Shown here one piece after another: positions 9,207 to 19,088 of a DNA stretch of 61,553 nt. Within the stretch, counting starts at the first letter, position 1. Each line of letters starts with the position of its first letter. Source of the stretch: Strigamia acuminata (lineage: Eukaryota > Arthropoda > Chilopoda > Geophilomorpha > Linotaeniidae); the NCBI GenBank assembly GCA_949358305.1, contig CASHSZ010000021.1, positions 1-61,553 of the forward strand. The letters are read 5' to 3'. A program made the position numbers and the translations under genes. The notes under the pieces are model-generated. The model ran no database searches. It had not been told where the DNA came from and saw only the letters and a list, made by a program, of their open reading frames with translations.

Positions 9207-12200
9207 ATCGTAACGGTGAATCACATAGTCGCAAATTAATAAAATCCTTTGTGGTGATCAATTTCAAACCACCTGTTGCCTTAGTCATAATATCTGCAGG
9301 CATCTCTTCTGTAGACATATAGTTGATGTCATAAGTTCCGTCTTGAACATCTTCACGTAAGAATAATACTCTCCTGTGAAAGTGTTTTGTGCGCCCATGG
9401 TACTGGGGGTTCTTAGTGAGGGCGATGGCGGCTTGATTATCAGAAAAGATTTGAATCGGTCTTTGAATTAAATTGGTCATTTCAAGCTGTTCCAGCAATG
9501 ATGTTATCCATTTCAGTTCTTTTGCTAACTCTACCATTGCTACAAATTCCGATTCACATGTTGATAAGGCAATTAGCTTTTGCTTCTTTGATTGCCAAGT
9601 GATGGTTGAATTTCCCAGCATGGTGATAAATCCTGCATAACTCTTTGCATCAACCGAGGCACTGTTCCAAGATGCATCGGCATATCCTCGCAATAATCCA
9701 AATCCCTGAGAATAAATTAACGACAAATCAGCCGTTCCTTTTAAATAGCGAAGGATCTTCTTTGCTGCTGTCCAGTGAGCGTCATGCGGATTCTGCAACC
9801 ACTGCGATAGATAGGATACCGCATAAGCGATATCTGGTCGAGTAGCTTGAGCTAAGTAGGATAAAGAGCCAATTAATTCTCGATAGGGCTCGTTAGTTAA
9901 TGGTGATCCGAGCGGATAATTAGGGTCCTCCAGCTTCTGGGATGGGTCCATGGGTGCTCTACTTGTCTTTGCATTCATCATGTTGAATTTAAGCAAGACC
10001 TCAAATATATACTTGGATTGGTCCAACAAAAGTGCATACGGATGGGTCTGTCGCCTAATCCTGATGCCCAAAATCTCTGTGACTTCTCCAAGGTCGATCA
10101 GATTAACTTGCTTCATCACTTTCCCCATTATCTGATCGAGCATCCGTGTGGCGTTAGTTGCCGGCATCAAATCGTCGACATAAGTGCCCATTATTATGAT
10201 GTCGGTACCATTTTTCCACAGATGAACGCATGGATCAACCACCAACTTCTTAAATCCCGCTTGTGCAAGTACCTTGTTCAGGGCTTCATGCCAAGCGCGG
10301 CCTGCCTGAGGTAAACCATAAACTGCTTTATTTAGGAGCCAAACATCGTTTTCTCGCCCAGGTTGAATAAAACCTTGAGGTTGCTCCATGTAGACTACCT
10401 CCTTCAATTTCGCATGAAGGTATGCTGATTTGACATCGTAGTGCTTGACTATAAAGCCAAACATTGCAGCAATGGCTAAGATAATTCTGATGGTAGCCAA
10501 TCGAGCCACAGGGGAAAAGGACTCTGAATAGTCAATGCCCTTGTGGACATTGTAGCCTTGAACAACTAGACGGGCTTTATATTTCTTCTTGAACTTGTAT
10601 ACCCAGCGAGAGCCAATTACTTTTGCATCCTGTGGTCTTGGAACCAAAGTCCAAGTATTTTGTTGGGTGTGGGAGGCTAATTCCTCTTCCATAGCCTTTA
10701 CCCATTGGCTTGCCTGGTCAGATGTCACTGCCTCAGCAAATGTCTTTGGTTCATGTATTGGGACTTCAACCTGTGGGTTGGTGTTCACCACATGTGCTCG
10801 CTGGTTCTCCCAACGTTGTGTGCGATGCTGTCGCCAATCGATTGCCTGATAAGGCTGGACCTGACGTCGTATCCTTGAAGGATATCTCCGTTCTGGACCC
10901 GGTGTCGGTCTGGTGGGTTGTTGAAAAACAACTGGGGGTTGGGAGCTTACATCTCCCTCAGGTATGTACACCATTTCTGGTTCATGATCAGGTTTTACAT
11001 TCTGTCCTGATAATAATTCCATTTCCAATCTGGACTCATTGAACTTAACATCTCGTGCCACAATGATATTATTAGTATCTTGGTCATAAAACTTCCAGCC
11101 CGGCTTCAACAAGGGATAGCCCATGAAAATGACCGGTTTAGCACGAGAATCCAACTTATTCCTATGTTGCTTTGGGACCCATGCGTAAGCAATAGTGCCA
11201 AAAATCCTCATATTAGATATATCTGGTTTTCTTCCAGTAAGTCTTTCATAGGGTGTCTCGCCCGGAAACCTACGTGTTGGTGAGCGATTCATTGCATATG
11301 CGGCACATGCCGCAGCTTCAGCCCAAAACTTGTATGGCAACTTGGAATCATTCAATAGTGTCCTTGTCTTGTCAAGGAGGGATCTATTTGCCCTTTCAGA
11401 GACTCTATTTTGGGATGGACTATAGATGACGGTAGTTTGATGTTGAATTCCTCTTGTGTCCAAGATTGCCCTGAAGTGTTGATTTAAAAATTCAGTCCCG
11501 TTGTCTGAACGGACCATCTTGACTTTAGCTTCGAACTTATTTTGATGTGTGTCTATAAATTGTTCAAAAACACTCGAAGTCTCAGCCTTTGAGACCAAAA
11601 AACGAGGAAACAAACACCTTGAATAGTCATCTACAATCATGAAGATATACTCTGATCTTCCAATTGAAGGGTGTGGCATGGGACCACACAGGTCTACGTG
11701 AAGCATCTGTAGCGGTCCACTGGCTCTAATTGATGGTGCAGGCAAAAATGGGCTTCTGGTGTGCTTTGCTGTCACACATTCCTCACACAATGTCCATTTA
11801 TGAACTTTATCAATTGTCATCCCTGTCACCATATTTTTCTTTACTAAATCCTTTAAGGCACGATTGTTTATGTGTGCCAACCTGCGGTGCCACAACTCTG
11901 ATCCCGCCAATGAAGGTTGTGATTGAATAGCCATCACTACTGCTTTGTCTTCCATTGTGGGTGCATTGGGGCTTCTTGCTTGTAATCTGAACAATCCCCG
12001 ATGGGATGAAGCTTGGAACACTTGTACATTGTCAATTGTAGAAACTGTACAGCCACGGGCTGTAAATGCCACTTTATAGCCCAAATTAGTCATTCTGCTT
12101 ATTGATAACAGGTTACCACTCAATTCAGGCACATAATAGGTGTCTTCCAACTTGAGTACTCTGGCTTGGTCACCAAACCAAATATTTAGCATGATTACAC

Positions 12201-13341
12201 CAGTTCCTGATGCTTTAATCTCTCTGCCATCAGCCAATGAAACCATCTTGGCAAATGAGTCATCTAATGTTGTGAATAAACTCCTGTCTCCACTCATATG
12301 TGAAGTTGCACCCGAATCCAGGTACCATATGTAAGGGTCAAATTGTTCTTGGTCTATTAAAAGTTCGTTCTCCCTGTCCACATGAGCAGGGTCACTGTCC
12401 GTTGCAACAAGAGCGAACTGTGGTGTTTGATCTTCCACATCTGTCACTCGCTTGGATGTGGACGGTCCAGATGATCCTCGTCCTCGGGGAACCCAAGGTC
12501 TTGACCGGGGAGGAAAACCACGATTGGCAGATGTAGATGGCTGAGTGTCTTGGTTCTGCTGGGGTGGGCGGCGACAATCCACTTGTCTATGGCCTGGAAT
12601 CCCACAATTCCAACATTTGAGTTGGGTTCGACCTCTGGCTGGTCTGCCACCTCTGCCTCGTTGATAAGAGGTTACACCTCGTACCCAATTGGCACTCTCC
12701 AACTTTGGAGTTGTCTGTTGTGGCTTTCTTGCTTCCTCAGCCAATAAGGCACGTTGCAAAACTTGAATTGTCATTGCTGCCACTCCCAGTACATCACAGC
12801 TGCGTACAACATTAATATAATCAGCAGTTAATCCTTTCAAGATGTGTGAGCAAAGTTCTGGTTCTTCAGTCACTATTCCCAATGATTGGAGTTCCTGAGC
12901 TACTGCTGTGGCACGCCCAATGTATTCCAGAATTGTCTCTCTAGGTTTCATCTGAATTCTTCCCAAGTCAGTTTTTAATTGAACTTTTAATTCTGCTAAG
13001 ACACCTTGGTTCTGGACTTGCAATTTCTCCCATGCTTCTGCTGCAGTAACAACATTCATCACATATTTCATTTGAGTAGCATCTATTGTGGATAAAATTG
13101 TATTCAGCACTTCCACATCTTTAACCTGCCATTCATCCAATCTGGTATTGAAAGTTTTCTCATCTTCAGTTATCAATTTAATAGGCATCACAGGTGCTGC
13201 AGTTGGATCCCACTTGTGTTTGGATCTCAGTAGAATTGCCACTCTAAATTTCCATGCACCATAGTTTCTGCCATTCAACTTCTCAACTGGAATTACAAAT
13301 TGATCTGCCATCATTTCCTCAGAAATAGCACTTAAAATCAA
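9205..13341 (-). CDS. Copia-2 Gag-Pol polyprotein (1,378 aa)
   Basis: Complete copia-type polyprotein in one frame. Approximate positions: Gag with an LNGRNYGAWKF block near residue 25 and a CCHC zinc knuckle (CWNCGIPGHRQVDC, ~242-255); aspartic protease LDSGATSHMSG (~342); integrase with an H-H-C-C zinc finger (HRRLAH ~484, CEEC ~519) and DDE residues in LHVDLCGP (~547), SDNGTEF (~611) and SERAN (~647); RT with VKSAYLHA (~971) and catalytic YVDD (~1054); RNase H with YADASWN (~1220) and CESEF, ending near PADIMTK. It would package, copy and integrate the element. The first ATG is listed; the gag-like start may be Met10 or Met11 (MMADQF). Unusually, the RT block between WVYKFKK and KYKARLV is shorter than usual by several residues. 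Confidence 0.95.
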   Translation of the reverse strand: MILSAISEEMMADQFVIPVEKLNGRNYGAWKFRVAILLRSKHKWDPTAAPVMPIKLITEDEKTFNTRLDEWQVKDVEVLNTILSTIDATQMKYVMNVVTAAEAWEKLQVQNQGVLAELKVQLKTDLGRIQMKPRETILEYIGRATAVAQELQSLGIVTEEPELCSHILKGLTADYINVVRSCDVLGVAAMTIQVLQRALLAEEARKPQQTTPKLESANWVRGVTSYQRGRGGRPARGRTQLKCWNCGIPGHRQVDCRRPPQQNQDTQPSTSANRGFPPRSRPWVPRGRGSSGPSTSKRVTDVEDQTPQFALVATDSDPAHVDRENELLIDQEQFDPYIWYLDSGATSHMSGDRSLFTTLDDSFAKMVSLADGREIKASGTGVIMLNIWFGDQARVLKLEDTYYVPELSGNLLSISRMTNLGYKVAFTARGCTVSTIDNVQVFQASSHRGLFRLQARSPNAPTMEDKAVVMAIQSQPSLAGSELWHRRLAHINNRALKDLVKKNMVTGMTIDKVHKWTLCEECVTAKHTRSPFLPAPSIRASGPLQMLHVDLCGPMPHPSIGRSEYIFMIVDDYSRCLFPRFLVSKAETSSVFEQFIDTHQNKFEAKVKMVRSDNGTEFLNQHFRAILDTRGIQHQTTVIYSPSQNRVSERANRSLLDKTRTLLNDSKLPYKFWAEAAACAAYAMNRSPTRRFPGETPYERLTGRKPDISNMRIFGTIAYAWVPKQHRNKLDSRAKPVIFMGYPLLKPGWKFYDQDTNNIIVARDVKFNESRLEMELLSGQNVKPDHEPEMVYIPEGDVSSQPPVVFQQPTRPTPGPERRYPSRIRRQVQPYQAIDWRQHRTQRWENQRAHVVNTNPQVEVPIHEPKTFAEAVTSDQASQWVKAMEEELASHTQQNTWTLVPRPQDAKVIGSRWVYKFKKKYKARLVVQGYNVHKGIDYSESFSPVARLATIRIILAIAAMFGFIVKHYDVKSAYLHAKLKEVVYMEQPQGFIQPGRENDVWLLNKAVYGLPQAGRAWHEALNKVLAQAGFKKLVVDPCVHLWKNGTDIIIMGTYVDDLMPATNATRMLDQIMGKVMKQVNLIDLGEVTEILGIRIRRQTHPYALLLDQSKYIFEVLLKFNMMNAKTSRAPMDPSQKLEDPNYPLGSPLTNEPYRELIGSLSYLAQATRPDIAYAVSYLSQWLQNPHDAHWTAAKKILRYLKGTADLSLIYSQGFGLLRGYADASWNSASVDAKSYAGFITMLGNSTITWQSKKQKLIALSTCESEFVAMVELAKELKWITSLLEQLEMTNLIQRPIQIFSDNQAAIALTKNPQYHGRTKHFHRRVLFLREDVQDGTYDINYMSTEEMPADIMTKATGGLKLITTKDFINLRLCDSPLR

Positions 13342-13519
13342 CTAATCAGTCCAGGGCTTAATGTTGCACAGGCTTATCACTCAGGCAATTCTGGGCCTAA
13401 TTCTCATGGAACATTTAAAACTGCATTAAAACTTCAGATTTCCAACCTTTCTTCACAATATGCAATTGTTCAGCCAAAAAAACAGTCCATATTTCACATA
13501 ATAAATTTGTGTCTGGGCT

Positions 13520-13548
13520 CAGTGGAAGCGTGCTGGGCCCATAACCCA
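13520..13548 (-). promoter_or_regulatory. Copia-2 primer binding site: internal (half) initiator tRNA-Met
   Basis: Directly abutting the 5' LTR, the plus strand carries a 25-29 base stretch (13520/13524-13548) that reads as the D-stem to anticodon-loop part of eukaryotic initiator tRNA-Met, including gctgggcccataaccc with the CAT anticodon. The element strand is therefore complementary to the interior of the tRNA, not to its 3' CCA end. Drosophila copia and yeast Ty5 are known to prime with such a half-tRNA. The comparison tRNA sequence is from memory. Confidence 0.85.
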
Positions 13549-13669
13549 TGAAGAGTCAGATATACAGTGGAGCTTTCATATGTTCATACACTCATCTTGA
13601 ATTTTTAATAATACACGTTTCATACATAGTTACCAAAATACATTGTTAATTTAAAGTATTGTTCCAACA
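13549..13669 (-). repeat. Copia-2 5' LTR (121 bp)
   Basis: Matches 9074-9194. Followed by the second GAAAT target copy. Confidence 0.95.
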
Positions 13670-13674
13670 GAAAT

Positions 13675-15668
13675 TTTTTATTTCGGTTAGTTTTTTAAAA
13701 TATATTTTTTTTAAATTTTCCACCCAGTTGTCCATTTTCATTACATCACATTACGTTTCGGTCACGGCTTCCGCCAGATGGCGCTCCGGTTTACTTATTA
13801 TTGTGCCGTAATTTGCTGTTTTTTCCCTTTTAACTACATTTAATTAAAAAAACTAACGACGCCATCGTTTTCAGCAGCAAATTACACTTAGGAAATCTTA
13901 TTTAAACATTAAAATTGTTGAGTTTTAAAAATCAGTCTTTTTCAAATTTCCCACCAAATTTGTCATGTGGTCACCGACTTTGGTGGATCGTAATGGTACT
14001 TTTTCTTGACCAAATCGAAAAGTAAAATACGCAGGCAGGTGGAGATTTTGATTTCCAGTCGAATGAGACTGGTTTAAAAATTTACAAATCTCATTTCGAG
14101 ATAGAAAAGAGCATTTTTTGGTTTGCATTTCTGCTTCCATTATTGCGATTTTTAAATCTATTAATTTTTTTATTGTTTGTTATGATGTTAAATGAAAATA
14201 CATGAAATTTCAGAATAAAAATTCCAATAGTTTTTGAGAAAAAAAAATAAAAATACTTTTGGAGGTCAAAATTGATCCTAGGTTGGGGTGGGGAGGGATA
14301 ACCAAGAGGATAGCACCAGTAACTTCTACCAGAAGAAATGAAACAAAAAGATATATTTTTAGACTTTAAAATATAAGTTTTCAAAAAAAAGAATAATTAA
14401 TGTTTTAATTGTTTCTTGGAAGTGTTAAATGTTTTCGTAATATTAATAAGAAAAAAACAACAAAAATGAATAAACAAATCAACAATCAGTTAAAATATAA
14501 TTTTTGTTGCTAAATCAAACCTTGGTTCTGTGACCTCGTTAGTGGACATGTGGAAAATGCCCCAAGCCGTTGTTGGCCACCCCTTTGTAGTAAAAAGTAA
14601 TATAAATAAAAACACACTGCACATGAGATTCAGTAGCTGCATTCAAAACTAAAAATACAATTTTAGTTTAAGTGTATTTTAAGTTTAAATTTTGATTTTT
14701 TTAAATAATTATAATAAATATATACTTACAGTTATGAATAAATTATTAATATAGTTTAATTTAATAAATAGGACTGGAGATGATGTCACTTTTTTTAATT
14801 GAAGTAAACCACAAAATATTTTAATTTTTGAATGCAGCTACTCGTGCCTTATTTTTCCCTCCTAATAACAACACAATCAATCAATTGATCAAAATCAGAA
14901 TAACTCTTCCAATATGGCGTTAATTTTATCAATGTTGTTAGATAGAATAAAATGAAATGATTGGTTACAAGAATTGGCGGAATTATTTTGATATTGATTG
15001 ATTGATTGATTTGTTTATTTGTTCTTTTCTTAAAAACATGATGAAAACGTTTAATCTTTGAAAAAATCACGAAATTTTATTGAAAATCGGTAAAGTTCAT
15101 CGGAAATCACCAAAATTTTCAAAAATTGCAAAATCTCATCGGAATTTGCTAAATTTCAACGAAATTCCGTCCAAAACTTTTCTCAATAACTTCAATATTT
15201 GTGGTCCTGTTTTAACTATAAAAACATCATGTGTATATTAACCAATCGATTTCACCTGAGTTTATATACAATTTGACATAGAAATGAACCAAATACACTT
15301 GAAATTGGTCATTTTCATCCAATGAACCCACCTATTTTAGTGATCCTTCACCTTGCAAGTTCACAAACATTTAAAACACTTAAAAAACAGCATTCTTTAA
15401 ATAGTTTTCGATGAAATTTAGTGATTTTTGAATGAATTTGTATAAAAATTCGCGTTTTCCGAATAGTTTTCGATGAAAATCACAAAATTTCATCGAAAAT
15501 CGGTAAAGTTCATCGGAAATCACCAAAATTTTCAAAAATTGCAAAATCTCATCGGAATTTGCTAAATTTCAACGAAATTCCGTCCAGTTAGAGTTACAAA
15601 TAAAGGTCACTTTGAATTAAACAAACCAAATCGTTCGCTCGAGACTCACAAGCACTTTAAATACACAC
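13675..15668. repeat. Right arm of the 10.3-kb foldback
   Basis: Inverse of about 6616-8415. It is longer than the left arm because a ~110-bp block (tcatcggaaatcacc... at about 15066-15175) recurs at about 15483-15590 with unique sequence between. AT-rich, no supported gene. Confidence 0.75.
14636..14838. mobile_element. TA-flanked MITE in right arm (mirror of 7046-7249)
   Basis: Same inverted ends gctgcattcaaaa / ttgaatgcagc, flanked by TA (14634-14635 and 14839-14840). Its presence in both arms shows it was there before the arms were duplicated, or was copied by gene conversion. Confidence 0.7.
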
Positions 15669-15670
15669 TA

Positions 15671-15843
15671 AACTCTATTCCAAAAAGTATTACAAATACT
15701 CCCATTGGTTGGTTGGTTGAGACACATTAAAAATCTTCGCACAAGTCTACTGGAATCTGAAAACAGCATCATATTCAAGACACAACTGAACTGTGAATCT
15801 CCCAACCAATGGGAGTATTTGTAATACTTTTTGGAATAGAGTT
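15671..15843. mobile_element. 173-bp TA-flanked MITE, right arm only
   Basis: About 42-bp nearly perfect inverted ends beginning aactctattccaaaaag, flanked by TA (15669-15670 and 15844-15845). The left arm at about 6623-6636 carries the empty site (cgcgcctagtgtgt in inverse), which shows the exact insertion point. Confidence 0.85.
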
Positions 15844-15849
15844 TAGGCG

Positions 15850-16240
15850 CGTTCAATTTCAATTCGCCGTTGGAAACGCAAAACCCTTTCCAATGGCAAA
15901 TTTCAACCAACACATATTCGTCATTGGAAACGTTTTTGCGTTTCCAAAGGCGAATTTCAACCTACACGTATTCGCCATTGGGAACGTTTTTGCGTTTCCA
16001 ACGGCGAATTTCAACCTACACGTATTCACCATTGGAAACGTTTTTGCGTTTCCAACGGCGAATTTCAACCTACACGTATTCGCCATTGGGAACGTTTTTG
16101 CGTTTCCAACGGCGAATTTCAATCTACACCTATTCGCCATTAGACACGTTTTTGCGTTTCCAACGGCGAATTTCAACACGCACATATTCGCCATTGGAAA
16201 CGTTTCTGCGTTTCCAATGGCGAATCGGTTACCAATTCGC
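15850..16240. repeat. Right subterminal array of 57-bp palindromic repeats
   Basis: Mirror of the array at 6060-6615, with somewhat more divergent units. It is followed to 16386 by degenerate repeats and the terminal inverted repeat. Confidence 0.9.
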
Positions 16241-16393
16241 CATTAGAAAGGTCCAAAAGCAGTCCCAATGGCGAATTGGGAGAAATTTGCCATTGGGACT
16301 GCTTTGGACAGAATAAAGTCAAAATTCGCCTTTCGTCCGAATGGCCAGATTCGCCCTTGGACGATTCGCCGTTGGAACGGCACCCCAAGATTA

Positions 16394-16999
16394 GGCGGTT
16401 GGCCCGCTCGGCCACAGAATTCATTTCGGGCGAATATGCATTCGTCCGCTCGCATTTAATTCCTTCTTGTTGAGCATAGTCTTCCCATTCCTTGGATACA
16501 AATTCACCCCCTCTGTCAGTTCGTACCGCTTTGACCTTTTTAGATGTAGAGCGTTCGATCTCTCTTTGCCAAATCTTAAAAATCCCTAATACATCACTTT
16601 TCTTCTTCATGATGTATATCCACATAAAACGTGAAAAATCGTCCACTAAAAGTAGGAAATAATTCCCACCCCCAAGGGTTTTAGTTTGGCTCGCTCCCCA
16701 GACGTCCATATGAACAAGGTCTAATATGCCTTTGGTCAAAATTTGTCCGATCGGAGGAAACCCCGCACGCGTCTTTTTCGCTCTGATGCACGCGTCACAC
16801 GGGTCCATGTCTTTATTAGACAATTTCACTCCAAAAATATCTGTTGACTTTTCCATGTCAACAATACCCTTCGTGTGTAAATGTGCCATCCGGCCGTGCC
16901 AATAACTAATATCTAATGCTTTATCCGCTTTTACATTAGGTTGAACCCCTTTAACTCTGTCGGCCGGAAGCGCACTCACGTCAGTTCCGCCGGAAACAG
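16394..16999 (-). pseudogene. Copia-1 integrase core
   Basis: Internal segment of pol cut off at both ends by insertions. It has the H-H-C-C zinc finger (YWHGRMAHL, then DPCDACIRAKKTR) and the DDE catalytic core: Asp in LVHMDVWG, Asp in VRTDRGGEF and Glu in NSVAERAN. Integrase inserts the cDNA into the genome. At 16394 the frame is interrupted by the 10.3-kb foldback and resumes at 6043. At 16999 it is interrupted by the TTAA element and the upstream protease resumes at 50095. ORF residues upstream of 16999 are foreign DNA. Confidence 0.92.
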
Positions 17000-17324
17000 T
17001 TAACCTTATGGCGCGCATGCGGATTTTGCGGAGTGCGAAAGGGACCCCATTTTTAACATTACGGCTGCCTATATGCTGATCCCCTGTTCGCAATTTTGCG
17101 GCGGATTTTGCGGATTTTGATCAATCCGCAGAAATTGCACTTTACAAGTTTATTTTATGATTTTGTACCATTTTGTAACTTAAAAACACAAATGAACAAT
17201 GTAATCACTCTATAATGCTGTTGGTTTAATCAGCACATTGTACTGCACAAAAACGCGCGCGCTCGCGATAGTACATCACCAAATGTACTTGCACTCACTC
17301 AAGTGGCATTTTTAGCCATTTTTC

Positions 17325-17455
17325 GTAGTAAAAATGGCCGTTTTTCGTCAAAATGGTCATTTTCAGCCATTTTTCATAGTGAAAATGGCTTTCTTCGTCG
17401 TTTTTTCTATAAAAAATGGCTGTTTTTCATCAAAAATGGCCGTTTTCATCATTGA
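17325..17455. repeat. Short degenerate repeats of atggc(c/t)gtttttcgt
   Basis: A run of related 15-35 bp units alternating between ccatttttc and aaaatggc, able to form small stems. The same is present in copy 2 (29712-29842). Confidence 0.6.
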
Positions 17456-17593
17456 AACGTTATAAAAATGTAACTTTTCAATGGCGTTTTGACGGAACCG
17501 ATAAATTTTGAAATTTCACACATTGAAACCCTAATACAGGTGAATTAGTGACGCCTAATTTGTTTTAACAAATAAAGCAAACTACATCTCGCA

Positions 17594-18641
17594 ATTTTGC
17601 ATCGTACTGCATCACCTCGCCTCATTTCCGGTCTGGAAAATTAATGAAAATTAATAAACGCCCCGGCGTTTATTTGAGGCAATACGGCAATACGGCAATT
17701 GGAACCCGAAAATAACGTGGGGCTGTGTGAAAACCTGGATTTGAATTTCGTCAACGCGCGCGTTGACGCATGGGGAATGTGGGGGTCCCTTCCCAGTCAA
17801 TTTCACCCCTAAAATATCCCGAAATTGACGATACATGCATTTCCAGTTAGAAAAATTGAGCTTCATGTAAATTTTGATTGTTTAGCTTTTTTTTGAAATT
17901 TCACCAATTTTCCTTATCTCCAGCCTTCCTCGCTCATTTGACACCAAAATGACCTGCATTGAGGATTTTTCCCATAATCCTTTTCGCATGTATGGAGCGC
18001 AAACAGTCGCAATAAATGAATTCAGCGGAATTCGACCTTGAGTTTGCGACGCCATCTTGAATATCAGTAAAAGCACAGTATGGTGTCAATTATTCGAACT
18101 GATCGCGGAGCATGGGACAAAAATTGAATAAAAACGAAGAAATATGATTAAAATTCAACAGAAATCTACACAAAATGATAAGAAATGTATAAACATTGAT
18201 CAGAAATCGACAAAAATCGACTGAAACCTGACAATAATCAATTCAGAATGACAAATAACGATTACAATTGGCAAAAATTGATCAAAAATACAGAAAAATC
18301 GATTAAAAACCAGCAAAAAACGAACAGAAATCGATAAAATCAATTAAAAATCAACAAATAGCCATTTTGTTTGTTTTTGAACAAATTAAGAACTTTGAAA
18401 ACACACGACAATTTGAAAGAATAAAAACCGGGGTCAAATACGCGCAGCTACTCGTTTGAACGCCGGGGAGGTGTGGGTGATGTGCCTCGAATAAACGCCG
18501 GGGCGTTTATTTATTACCAAGGCGGGATGTGAGGCGCGAATGAAAGCCCAAGTTGGACATTGCCTCGAATAAACGCCGGGGCGTTTATTTATTTCCAAGA
18601 CGAGAAGTGAGGCGAGATGATGCGGTGCGACGTATTCAAGG
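17594..18641. mobile_element. Nested TIR element in head of copy 1
   Basis: The left end (gtactgcatcacctcgcctc...) and right end (inverse gtcgcaccgcatcatctcg...) form long imperfect inverted repeats. Both contain the palindrome aataaacgccccggcgttta; the right side has two copies (about 18488 and 18572). No coding capacity is recognised and no clear target duplication was found. Its homologue in copy 2 is at 29981-31028. Confidence 0.5.
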
Positions 18642-19088
18642 GGGTATTCAAGGCAGTACGCCATGTTTTCCACTATTATTCAAGGCCATGTTTTCCAGTA
18701 TTTTATTTTTACCATTTTGTAAGTTTATTGCAATATGTATAAAGTTTATTGCTTTTTGTATGAAGAGTAGTATTCTTTGTGTAATGTGTCTTTATAAACA
18801 TCACACACAACGATTTTTTCTGTTTTCTTCATGTTTATGTTTCGCGTATGCACGTGAAGCCCTGGCACATCTGTCGAACACCTGTACGCATTTGGACGCG
18901 CTCAGGGCGCTACATCGCGTGCTGAAACGCGCTGACGGCGCTACATCACGCATAGTAGCATATATATCACACACATTTCGCGCCCACGACAAAGTACGAA
19001 CTCATGGCGATCACCAAAGAACATTTACTCTTCCACACACGTTTTATTTTCTCACAGTCCTGTACACATTTAACTTGCGCGCGCACTT
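18642..19088. other. Unassigned head sequence before the array
   Basis: Non-coding by eye; a 284-codon plus-strand ORF crosses it (18553-19407) but has no recognisable domain and mixes nested-TIR and array sequence. Repeated in copy 2 at 31029-31475. Confidence 0.4.

Larger units (their letters stand above)
9074..13669 (-). mobile_element. Copia-2: complete, intact Ty1/copia retrotransposon
   Basis: A 4,596-bp element on the minus strand with 121-bp LTRs, a 5-bp target duplication GAAAT (9069-9073 and 13670-13674), a primer binding site, a single uninterrupted gag-pol ORF and a polypurine tract. The two LTRs look identical by eye, which implies recent insertion. It sits in the loop of the 10.3-kb foldback and is therefore the youngest layer of that nest. 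Confidence 0.95.
6044..16386. mobile_element. 10.3-kb foldback transposon (Mutator-like?) inserted in Copia-1 integrase
   Basis: The left end reads GGGGTACCCGTTCCAACGG and the right end is the near-inverse CCGTTGGAACGGCACCCC. The target aagatta(gg) flanks it on both sides (6037-6045 and 16387-16395), a 7-9 bp duplication. Arms of about 2.4 and 2.7 kb (to about 8415 and from about 13680) are inverted copies of each other. Each arm starts with an array of a 57-bp palindromic repeat. The loop holds Copia-2. Termini starting with G and a possible 9-bp duplication fit MULE-type elements, but no transposase is visible, so the superfamily is a guess. Without it the integrase reading frame is continuous. 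Confidence 0.8.
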
